From contig QYQC01000074.1 of NCBI GenBank assembly GCA_007280315.1, positions 1 to 29,106 on the forward strand: a stretch of DNA of 29,106 nucleotides, given 5' to 3'. The notes beneath the pieces are model-generated. The model saw only the letters and a list, made by a program, of their open reading frames with translations. It searched no databases and had not been told where the DNA came from. The stretch comes from Betaproteobacteria bacterium. GTDB taxonomy: Bacteria > Pseudomonadota > Gammaproteobacteria > Burkholderiales > SG8-39. Positions 6,994 to 15,300 of this stretch are shown here, piece after piece. Within the stretch, counting starts at the first letter, position 1, and the number at the start of each line of letters is the position of its first letter. Both the position numbers and the translations under genes were made by a program.

Positions 6994-7355
6994 ACCGGCA
7001 TGGAACCGCCGCCAAACATGAAAACACGGAAATCACTAGCTCTCGAGTCGGATGCCGAATACTTTTTTCGTTTTCAACCCCAGCTCGCCGAATAATTATT
7101 ACCCACAGTTTCTGTGGATAACCCTGTGGACTCTTGCTTCGGCGAATTTCATATGCTTCGGAAAAAATCGAAAATGTTGGCGGCGATCACTAAATGGGCA
7201 GTCTGGAATATTTCGCGGACTTATCCGTTTGATCCATGCACTATGGACCAAGGAGCTGCGTATAAATGCGAGCGACGTGGAAAAATGATTTTCGTTGTCG
7301 TCGCGCCCGGCGCAGATGATCGCACGCGGTGTTCTAGTCTTAGGGCGACCGCGTA
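6994..7355 (+). other. AT-rich intergenic region with DnaA-box palindrome
   Basis: About 360 bases between the Sel1 gene and the methyltransferase. Small open frames exist here, but none resembles a known protein or has a convincing start. The region is more AT-rich than its surroundings and holds the palindrome described at 7099-7121. It presumably contains the methyltransferase promoter, which I cannot place. Confidence 0.4.
7099..7121. promoter_or_regulatory. Palindromic pair of DnaA-box-like 9-mers
   Basis: TTACCCACAG (7099-7108) and CTGTGGATAA (7112-7121) face each other across three T residues. The right arm is a perfect match, in reverse, to the DnaA-box TTATCCACA, and the left arm differs from it at one base. 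A third partial copy, CTGTGGA, follows at 7124-7130. Binding by DnaA is an inference. Confidence 0.4.
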
Positions 7356-8006
7356 ATGACACAGCGATCGGACGTCGGGCCCGCGCCACGCACTCTCGAA
7401 CAGGCCCTGCGGCGCTGGGAGGAACGCTTCAGCGCAGACGAATATCTGTTCGGGGAGCGTCCGAACGCCTATCTCGCATCCAAAGCGGCGCTCCTCGCAC
7501 ATGGCAGCCGCGCGCTTGCGATTGCCGATGGTGAAGGCCGTAACAGCGTATGGCTGGCCGAACAGGGTTTGCACGTGGACGCGTTCGATTTTTCTCCCAT
7601 GGCCGTGGCAAAAGCAGAACGCCTCGCCGCGCGCCATGGAGTGCGCGCAGGCTTCAACGTGTCCGAAACGTCCGCTTGGAACTGGGCGCAATCCACCTAT
7701 GACCTGGTCGTTGCAATTTTCATACAATTTGCGTCGCCGGCTGAACGCGAGAGACTCTTTCCACTGATCAAGCAGACGCTGAAACCGGGCGGGCTGCTGA
7801 TCCTGCAGGGCTACCGCCGCGAGCAGTTGAACTATGCTACCGGTGGCCCGCCCGAGGCAGATCACCTCTACACCGAAGCGATGATCCGCGAAATCCTGGC
7901 GGACATGGTTGTTCTTGAGCTTCGCTGCTATGACGAAATCGTCGATGAAGGCAGGGGGCACGCCGGCATGTCGGCGCTTATGGGCGTTGTGGCGCGCAAG
8001 CGCTAG
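7356..8006 (+). CDS. Class I SAM-dependent methyltransferase
   Basis: A 216-residue cytosolic protein with a Rossmann-type methyltransferase core. The SAM-binding motif I reads IADGEGRNSVWLAEQG, followed by the acidic ribose contact in VDAFDFS. A later motif, YDLVVAIFIQF, is followed by LKPGGLLILQGYR, as in TehB and related small-molecule methyltransferases. The N-terminal WEERFSADEYLFGERPNAYL is typical of this subgroup, in which substrates include tellurite, thiols and other small molecules; the substrate here cannot be read from sequence. The ATG at 7356 has only a distant AGGG upstream. It converges on the universal stress protein gene. Confidence 0.88.
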   Translation: MTQRSDVGPAPRTLEQALRRWEERFSADEYLFGERPNAYLASKAALLAHGSRALAIADGEGRNSVWLAEQGLHVDAFDFSPMAVAKAERLAARHGVRAGFNVSETSAWNWAQSTYDLVVAIFIQFASPAERERLFPLIKQTLKPGGLLILQGYRREQLNYATGGPPEADHLYTEAMIREILADMVVLELRCYDEIVDEGRGHAGMSALMGVVARKR

Positions 8007-8068
8007 CCGGAAACGTCAGGGCGCGAGGCAAAATACAGCGCCGACCGGGGGCAACAGGATCGTGCAGC

Positions 8069-8512
8069 TTACCTTACGATCAGAACCGGGATGGTGGTGT
8101 GGTTCAGAACCTTGTGTGTCTCGCTGGCCTGGAGCAATTCAGCGATCCCGCGGCGGCCGTGCGACGCCATAACAATCAGGTCGCAATGCTGCTCACCGGC
8201 AATGCGGATAATGGCTTCGCTGGGAGAGTAGCCGGCTACGAATGCCGACGTTGCAGTCGTGCCTTCCGCCGCGGCGAGTTTCAGGGCGGATTCGAGCAGT
8301 TCACGCTCTTCCTCTTCAATTTCCTGCATAACCACGTTTCCGCCCAGATTGCTCAGCGCACCCCCTTCGACATGGTGCGGGGTCTCGATCGGAGATCTTA
8401 CGTGGAGAATCAGTAGTTTCGCCCGGAGCGATTGTGCCAGCCGCGCGGCTGTCGCCACCGCTTTATTGGAAAATTGGGAGCCGCTGGTTGGAACCAGGAT
8501 GCAGCTGAACAT
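8069..8512 (-). CDS. Universal stress protein (UspA family)
   Basis: A 147-residue single-domain Usp protein. It starts MFSCILVPTSGSQFSNKAV, has the LLILHV strand, and ends with the Usp signature DLIVMASHGRRGIAELLQAS and TTIPVLIVR. In ATP-binding members the signature is G-2X-G-9X-G-(S/T). Here the first and last glycines are both alanine (A-SH-G-9X-A-S), so nucleotide binding may be altered. The gene follows the response-regulator gene by 18 bp and is probably translated from the same mRNA. Usp proteins accumulate under starvation and stress and often work as dimers. Confidence 0.93.
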   Translation of the reverse strand: MFSCILVPTSGSQFSNKAVATAARLAQSLRAKLLILHVRSPIETPHHVEGGALSNLGGNVVMQEIEEEERELLESALKLAAAEGTTATSAFVAGYSPSEAIIRIAGEQHCDLIVMASHGRRGIAELLQASETHKVLNHTTIPVLIVR

Positions 8513-8530
8513 GATTATTCAATCGACCTG

Positions 8531-8959
8531 TCAGACCACCGGTGGGAATCCATAATCGGGCAGTGCCGCCTTGCGCCCGCCCGACTGCAAGCACGCTTCC
8601 ACCGTCTGCAGAAGTTGCTCGCGCGTAATCGGTTTGGCTAGAAAATCTGCGGCGCCGAGTTCTACTGCCCTGGCCATTGTGCCGCTGTCGTTGCGGCCCG
8701 AGATGAAAACCACCGGTATCGAAGCCGAGCGCACGTCTGTTTGCATCAAAGACATAAGCTCAAGGCCGCTCAAATAGGGCATACCGATGTCGCACAGGAC
8801 CAAAGCAGGCGGGTTTGCCATCAGCACCTTGCCACCGACTACCGCGTCCTCTGCCACCTCGGCCGCGTAGCCCGCAGCAGTGAGGTGCATGCACAGCACG
8901 CCGGCAAACTCGAGATCGTCGTCGATGATAAGAATGCGGATTGTGCTCCGATCCGACAT
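8531..8959 (-). CDS. Single-domain response regulator (CheY-like receiver)
   Basis: A 142-residue protein consisting of one receiver domain and a short tail. The acidic pocket is IIDDD (residues 11-15), the phospho-acceptor Asp lies in LCDIGMPYLSG, the switch Ser in VFISGR, and the conserved Lys in DFLAKPI. No output domain is present, so it must act by protein contact, as CheY or a phosphorelay intermediate does. No sensor kinase is nearby. It is transcribed just ahead of a universal stress protein gene, which suggests a stress-related role. A GGGGAAAG stretch precedes the start. Confidence 0.93.
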   Translation of the reverse strand: MSDRSTIRILIIDDDLEFAGVLCMHLTAAGYAAEVAEDAVVGGKVLMANPPALVLCDIGMPYLSGLELMSLMQTDVRSASIPVVFISGRNDSGTMARAVELGAADFLAKPITREQLLQTVEACLQSGGRKAALPDYGFPPVV

Positions 8960-9091
8960 GGGCTGGTTGCTTTCCCCGAAGAGACGACCTTGGCTATCCC
9001 AAAAATGTAGTCTCGCCCGGAAGCAATGTCAACGTCGAATTCTGTTGGGTGAAAAGCACGGTGGCTTGGTGCATCTATTCAGAAGTATTGC

Positions 9092-9976
9092 TTACTCCCA
9101 AAGCCAGGCCGCTCCGCGCACGCCGGAGGCGTCACCGTGGCAGCTCTTGAGGAATCGGGTGGCAATGTGGTCGGAGAACACATGCGCCTGCCACAGTTTC
9201 GGCACATTGGCATACAGGCGGTCGAGGTTCGAAAGACCGCCGCCGAGTACGATCGCGTCCGGGTCGAGGATGTTGAGGACTTCAGCGAGGGCGCGGGCGA
9301 GCCTGTGCTCATAGCGGCAAAGCGTCGATTCGCAAGCCCGGTCGCCAGCAGCTGCGCGCGCGGCTATTTCTGCCGGGTCGAGGTTTTCACTATTTGACAG
9401 CGCGTGGTCGCGCCGCATGCCGGGACCGGAAAGGAATGTTTCGACGCAGCCGTTGCGGCCACAGTAGCAAGGAGGCCACGTCGCTTCGTCGCCCGGCAGT
9501 CGGTTGTGGCCCCATTCACCTGCGATCGCGTTGGCCCCGACCAGAACCCTGCCCTGCGATGCGATGCCGCCACCCACACCAGTACCCAGAATTACGCCGA
9601 AGACCAGCTCGGCGCCTGCCGCGGCGCCATCGGTCGCTTCGGAAAGCGCAAAGCAGTTGGCATCGTTGGCGATCCGCACCTCGCGCTGGAGCAGTGCCTC
9701 CAAATCGCGCCGCAGCGGCTTGTCGATGAGCCAGATGGAATTCGCGTTCTTGATCAACCCGGTTTTGCGAGATTCGGCGCCGGGAATGCCGACGCCGAGC
9801 GACCCGCGTCGTCCCAGCTCGTGTTCAACCTGCCGGACCAGTCCGGCAATCGCGTCGAGCGTACCAGGGTAGTCGTCCCGCGGGGTCGGTACGCGCCGGC
9901 GCAGCAGCTCCGCATTGTCGTTGGCGAGGGCGACGATCTCGATCTTGGTACCGCCCAAATCGACGCCCAGGCGCAA
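9092..9976 (-). CDS. mak: ROK-family fructokinase (Mak-like)
   Basis: A 294-residue sugar kinase very similar along its length to E. coli Mak, which phosphorylates fructose (and mannose) with ATP at C6. The phosphate-binding loop is GVDLGGTKIE. The subgroup motifs LPTPRDDY-like (VPTPRDDY), KNANSIWL and catalytic ANDAN are present. The ROK signature includes the zinc site GEWGHN plus CYCGRNGC. The end, CHGDASGVRGAAWLW, is diagnostic for Mak. The start is TTG at 9976, with GGGAAA upstream; the GVDLGGT motif begins at residue 4, so no later start is possible. It lies 132 bp upstream of the response regulator gene on the same strand, probably as a separate unit. Confidence 0.92.
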   Translation of the reverse strand: MRLGVDLGGTKIEIVALANDNAELLRRRVPTPRDDYPGTLDAIAGLVRQVEHELGRRGSLGVGIPGAESRKTGLIKNANSIWLIDKPLRRDLEALLQREVRIANDANCFALSEATDGAAAGAELVFGVILGTGVGGGIASQGRVLVGANAIAGEWGHNRLPGDEATWPPCYCGRNGCVETFLSGPGMRRDHALSNSENLDPAEIAARAAAGDRACESTLCRYEHRLARALAEVLNILDPDAIVLGGGLSNLDRLYANVPKLWQAHVFSDHIATRFLKSCHGDASGVRGAAWLWE

Positions 9977-10263
9977 GCTAGTTTCCCGCCGACGCTGGTC
10001 GTCTAAGCTTATACAACTTACCTGTCAGCGATGGTAGGCCAGGTTGCGAATCGGCGGAGGGCATGACCCAGTTTAGTCCAGCAGTCGCAAACTTGACAAT
10101 ATGGGGCCAGCCGCGATTGCTGCTGACCGATGCGGTAGGTATCGGCATGCGCGAGCGAAACCGACACGCACTTAGTGGTAAATTCAATGCTATTCTGGAA
10201 CACTGCCCGGCGGGGATATGGCATGAGCAGTCAGTGTCTTGGTAACAAGTTCGAAAGTCTGCC

Positions 10264-10923
10264 GTGCTGATGATTAGAGTGCTCGCGAAGTTGGTATTTG
10301 CTATTGGGACGGGCCTGGCGTTCAATGGTTACGCTGGTACATTCGTGCGTGACGATATCATCGCCGATCCAGATCCCGCGCGGTTCACAGTTTGCTATGA
10401 CCACGGCTGTGCGAGCCTCGCTACCGTGACGCTGAGCGCGGAGCAATGGCACGGGTTGAGTTCGGTATTCGCCAAACCCGCCGCGACAGCGGAAGAGGAG
10501 CGCGGGCAAATCAGATCTGCAATAGCAAGCTTCGAAACTGTAGTCGGTGCGCTCACCGGTACCGCCAACGACAAGGGCGGTAATTGGCCGGGTTTTGGAC
10601 TCGCGCGGCAAATGGACTGCATCGATGAGTCGACCAACACCACGATCTATCTGCGCATGCTGCAGAAATACGGTCTGCTCCGCTGGCACAGTGTCGAGGA
10701 ACCTGCCACGCGCTGGCCACTATTCAGTTGGGTCCACAGCACGGCCGTGATCAGGGAGCGCGAGAGCCGGGAGAGATGGGCGGTGGACTCATGGTTTCTC
10801 GACAATGGCGAGCCACCGTTCGTGCTGCCGCTTAGCGTCTGGAGAAAGGGCTGGAAACCGTTTCAACCGGATTCGCTTGACTCGCTTGATTCAGGGGGCT
10901 CCGCGAGAATCGGTCCGGAGTAG
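10264..10923 (+). CDS. Conserved secreted hypothetical protein
   Basis: A 219-residue protein with an N-terminal hydrophobic stretch, compatible with a signal peptide cleaved near GYAG (about residue 25). The mature part has conserved-looking blocks: CYDHGCA, a QWHGL segment, TGTANDKGGNWPG, MDCIDESTNTTIYLRMLQ, GLLRWHSVEEPA and AVDSWFLDNGEPPFVLPLSVWRKGW. I recognise it as a protein type widespread in proteobacteria without assigned function. The paired cysteines and DESTNTT block would suit an exported enzyme or binding protein. The start is GTG at 10264 or ATG at 10270, and neither has a clear ribosome site. It is divergent from mak. Confidence 0.75.
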   Translation: MLMIRVLAKLVFAIGTGLAFNGYAGTFVRDDIIADPDPARFTVCYDHGCASLATVTLSAEQWHGLSSVFAKPAATAEEERGQIRSAIASFETVVGALTGTANDKGGNWPGFGLARQMDCIDESTNTTIYLRMLQKYGLLRWHSVEEPATRWPLFSWVHSTAVIRERESRERWAVDSWFLDNGEPPFVLPLSVWRKGWKPFQPDSLDSLDSGGSARIGPE

Positions 10924-11119
10924 ATTTCAGCTGCTGGCGCCGCGTGCCGCGACGCTAAATACGTTGGGCAGGCTACGCCTTCTGCCGCACTTTATGCATC
11001 TGGCCCCGGAGCGCAGATCATCAATCGCGGAAAATTCGCGACCGCAAGCTGGTAAAATAGGCGCCGCGTTTCGCACACCGCTTGATCGAATCCATTCATC
11101 CAACTTGGGAAGTGTAAGT

Positions 11120-12010
11120 ATGCATATCAACATCCGCAACTTGTTGGCCAGCGTTGTTCTGGCTCCGGCTTTGATCGCGTGCAGTTCCAACGACGCGGTA
11201 CAAGGTTCCGCGACGGCCAAAGCTGGCGTGGCGGCGACTGTCAACGGAACTCCTATCAGCGAGCATCTGGTAGGTCTGATGCTGAAGCAGCGCACCGATC
11301 TTGGTCGCGAAGGCAGCGCCGAGGCGCGCAAGTCCTTTATCGACCGCATGGCGATGCAGCTGATTATTACGCAGGCGGCGGTGAAGAAGGGATTGGAAAA
11401 GGACCCGGAAGTTTCGGATCGGATCGAATTGAGCCGACAATCAATCCTGGTTGACGCATTCGTTCAGGACTACCTGAAGAACAGTCCCGTAGGCGACGAT
11501 GCGTTGAAGACCGAATATGAAAAGATCAAGGCCCAGGCCACCGGCCAGGAGTACAAAGCGCGCCACATTCTGGTGGAGAAGGAAGCGGAGGCCAAGGATA
11601 TCATCGCCAAGCTGAACAAGAACCCGAAAGCGTTCGAAGCGCTGGCCAAGGAGAAATCCGTGGATCGCGGCTCAAAAGCCAACGGCGGCGAGCTGGGCTG
11701 GTTCGATCCGCGCGGCATGGTACCGGAGTTCGGCGCCGCCGTCGGCAAGCTGGCCAAGGGAAAATTCACCGATGCGCCGGTCAAATCGCAATTCGGCTAC
11801 CACGTCATCTGGCTGGAGGATTCGCGTCCGATTGCGGTTCAGCCGTTCGAAGCAATTAGACCTGCTTTGACACAGCAACTGCAGGAAAAGAATCTGAAAA
11901 AGCTCTTCGATGATATGAAGGCCGCAGCCAAGATCGAAATCACGCAGCTACCGGCTCAGCCGCCGGCCAAGGCGCCGGAAACCAAGAAGGCCGAGCCAGC
12001 GTCGAAGTAG
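11120..12010 (+). CDS. Lipoprotein peptidyl-prolyl cis-trans isomerase (parvulin/PrsA-like)
   Basis: A 296-residue periplasmic foldase. The signal sequence ends in a lipobox (LIAC, Cys near residue 21), predicting a lipid-anchored protein. The N-terminal chaperone-like region, VAATVNGTPISEHLVGLML, resembles the SurA/PrsA fold. The parvulin rotamase domain starts at QEYKARHILVE, contains KSVDRGSKANGGELGWFDPRGMVPEF, and ends with QFGYHVIWLEDSRP. The tail is Lys/Pro/Ala-rich. The start at 11120 is chosen because it gives the clean lipoprotein signal and is preceded by GGGAAG; the reading frame is open further upstream, but those residues overlap the preceding gene. It probably assists folding of exported proteins. 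Confidence 0.93.
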   Translation: MHINIRNLLASVVLAPALIACSSNDAVQGSATAKAGVAATVNGTPISEHLVGLMLKQRTDLGREGSAEARKSFIDRMAMQLIITQAAVKKGLEKDPEVSDRIELSRQSILVDAFVQDYLKNSPVGDDALKTEYEKIKAQATGQEYKARHILVEKEAEAKDIIAKLNKNPKAFEALAKEKSVDRGSKANGGELGWFDPRGMVPEFGAAVGKLAKGKFTDAPVKSQFGYHVIWLEDSRPIAVQPFEAIRPALTQQLQEKNLKKLFDDMKAAAKIEITQLPAQPPAKAPETKKAEPASK

Positions 12011-12308
12011 CGGCATGCGCATTGCGCGCTTCGTATGTCAACGATCGCTTGGAGGATACATGTCCGCTAGGGCACAGCGCGCCTGGCGGGTAGGCATGAC
12101 GACGCTTCGGCAGCTCGGCCGCGGATTCCCGGTGCCAGCGGCGAAAATTCAACGTCGTCGTTCGCAACTGGATACGCATATAGACCTGCGCAACCGCATT
12201 GGTCTTGCTAAGATAATACCTTCCACACTGGTTGTTCGGCCCGATATCGGCTGAAGCCTGTCATCTCTCTGCAATACAGACTACGCCGAAACCCCCGAGG
12301 GAGAATCA
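12011..12308 (+). other. Intergenic region upstream of the glutamate dehydrogenase gene
   Basis: About 300 bases. A 79-codon open frame spans 12015-12254 but has no ribosome site or recognisable protein features. GATAAT at 12212-12217 could be a -10, without an acceptable -35. GGGAGA just before 12309 is the ribosome site of the next gene. Confidence 0.35.
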
Positions 12309-15300
12309 ATGTCGACCTTTGATGAACCATCACGCGCGGAGCTGCTGGCCTCGGTATTTGATCTGATTCGCAACCAGGTCCCAGCCGAGGACGCATCCGT
12401 CGCCGATGCGTTTGCGCGACACTACTATGCACAGGTGGCGACGGAGGATTTGCTTGACCGCAGCCCGCGGGACCTGTGCGGTGCGGCAGTATCCCACTGG
12501 CGCCATGCCCGTCGTTTCGCAGGTGGTACACCGTCGATAAAAATCCACAATCCACGGCCTGAGGAGCATGGCTGGCAGTCGACGCACACAGTAATCGAAA
12601 TAGTCAGCGAAGACATGCCATTCCTGGTGGATTCGATCACCATGGAAGTCAATCGCCAGGGTCTGACGCCGCATCTGATCATTCATCCGATCATGAACAT
12701 CAGGCGTGACGCCGACGGCTGTCTGCTGAACGTTGAAGAAGACCGGGAGGATGCCGCCGGAAACTATGAATCAATAATCCATGTGGAGGTCGACCGGCGA
12801 TCCCGGGGCGAGCATCTGCAGGCGTTACGCGATGGGCTAGTGCGGATCCTTGCCGATGTTCGCGCTGCGGTGGAGGACTGGCCGCAGATGAAGCAGGGTC
12901 TGGCGCAGATCATAGGCAATATCGAGCGCGATCCGCCACCGCAGGACGCCGCCGACACTGCTGAAGACTGCGCCTTCCTGCGTTGGGTTGCCGCTGATAA
13001 TTTCACTTTACTAGGTTATCGCGAATATCAGTTCGTCCGCGAAAACGAGGAAGAGGTGATACGCATAGTCCCCGGATCTGGCGTCGGAATTCTGCGCGAG
13101 ACAGGCAGCGAGCGGGTGGTTTCGTTTGCATCACTGTTGCCCGAGGTCAGAGCCATTGCGCGGCAAAAGCGCCTGCTGGTGCTGACCAAGACCAATGCGC
13201 GCTCGACAGTGCACCGGCCGGGTTACCTCGACTATCTGGGTGTCAAGAGTTTTGGCCCCAACGGCGAGGTGACGGGTGAGCGCCGCTTCCTCGGTTTGTT
13301 CACTTCCACCGCCTACAGCGCCAATCCCGCCGATATACCGCTGCTGCGCAAAAAGCTATCGAATGTGATCGAGCGCGCGGGCTTCAGACGGAAAAGCAAC
13401 GCCGACAAGGCGCTGCTGACCATACTCGAGCAGTATCCCCGCGATGAATTGCTGCAGGTGGATGTCGACGAACTATATCCGATTGTCATCGGGATTCTGG
13501 GATTGGGCGAGCGCCAGAGAACGAGATTGTTTGTCCGGCGCGACGCGTTCTGCCGTTTCTTTTCCTGCCTGATCTACACGCCGCGGGAGCAGTTCGACTC
13601 TGCGCTGCGCCAGCGCATGCAGGAAATCCTGCTTGCGGCGCTCAACGGCACTACGGCGGAGTTCTTCGTTCAACTCTCTGAATCAGCGCTGGCCCGCATC
13701 CTGATCGTGGTGCATGTACGGGCGGGAACGGTGGCGGAGTACAGCGTGCCCGAACTGGAAAAGCAACTGGCACGGGTAGCACGGCGCTGGGACGACGAGC
13801 TAGACGACGCGCTGAGAGCAAAATGGGGCGAGGAGCGCGGGAACCTGTTGCATGCAAATTACAAATCAGCTTTTCCTGCCGCATATCGGGAGGATTATTC
13901 AGGGCAGGCGGCAGTCGCTGACATCGAACAGATGGAATCCCTTGCCGGGGGCGACAGTCTGGCGTTGAATCTGTATCAGCCGCAGGATGCGCGAACGGGA
14001 AATCTGCGCTTCAAGATCCTGCACAAAATTGCGCCGGTGCCGCTTTCCATCTCATTGCCCATGCTGGAGCACATGGGCGTCACGGTGTTGGAGGAGCGGC
14101 CCTACGAGATCAAGCCGGAGGGCGGGGAGACGGTCTGGCTGCACGATGTCGGTCTGAGTTTTCCAGGCGCCGCGAACCTGGACATCGGTGGCGTGCGCAG
14201 GATTTTCGAGGAAGCGTTTTTGCGCGTCTGGCGCGGCGAGGCGGAAGACGACGACTTCAACCGGCTGGTGATGTCCGCGCGCATGGATTGGCGCGAGGTC
14301 GCATTTCTGCGCGCCTACGCCAAGTACCTGAGACAGGCCGGGTTCACCTTTGGACAGGTCTATATCGCGCAGACGCTGACGGCCAACTTCAACGTAGCCG
14401 GCAAGCTCCTGGCGCTGTTCCTGGCGAGTTTCGACCCGGGCCTGGCAGCAGGGCGACCGGAGCGTGCGGCAGGGCTCGTCGCGGAAATCGAAGCGACGCT
14501 CGACGCGGTTGCAAACCTGGACGAGGATCGCATCCTGCGCCAATACCTGGCCGTAATTCAGGCGACGGTACGCACCAATTATTTTCAGCGGGAGGGGGGT
14601 GCACCCAAGCCCTACTTATCGTTCAAGCTCGATTCCAGTCTGATACCAGGACTGCCCGAGCCGAAGCCGCTGTTCGAGATCTTCGTCTATTCGCCACGCA
14701 TCGAGGGCATTCATCTGCGTGGTGGCAAAGTCGCGCGCGGTGGCCTGCGCTGGTCCGACCGAATGCAGGATTTCCGCACCGAAGTTCTCGGTCTGATGAA
14801 GGCCCAGATGGTGAAAAACGTGGTCATCGTGCCGGTTGGGTCTAAGGGTGGTTTTGTGCTTAAGAACCCGCCGCCAGCGGCCGAACGGGAAGCGCTACTG
14901 CAGGAGGGCATTGCCTGTTACCGCATATTTCTGCGCGGTTTGCTGGACATTACCGATAACCTGGTCGCGGGCAATCTAATAGCGCCCGTCGATGTGGTGC
15001 GACGGGATGACGATGACCCCTACCTGGTGGTCGCCGCGGACAAGGGGACGGCGAGCTTTTCCGACTTCGCCAATGCCCTGTCGAAGGAATACGGATTCTG
15101 GTTGGGGGACGCCTTCGCCTCGGGCGGCTCGGTGGGTTACGACCACAAGAGGATGGCGATTACGGCGCGTGGCGTGTGGGAATCGGTCAAGCGGCACTTT
15201 CGCGAGCTCGGACTGAACACCCAGGAACAGGATTTCACCGTGGTGGGCATTGGCGACATGTCAGGTGACGTTTTCGGCAACGGCATGTTGCTGTCCCGGC

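Noticed and set aside
7052..7288. A 78-codon plus-strand frame in the gap before the methyltransferase
   Set aside because: No ribosome site, composition unlike neighbouring proteins, and the DnaA-box palindrome lies within it.
10081..10130. TTGACA at 10093-10098 as promoter of the secreted protein at 10264
   Set aside because: No acceptable -10 at 16-18 bp distance.
10805..11119. Upstream extension of the parvulin gene
   Set aside because: It would overlap the preceding gene and bury the lipoprotein signal sequence more than 100 residues inside the protein.
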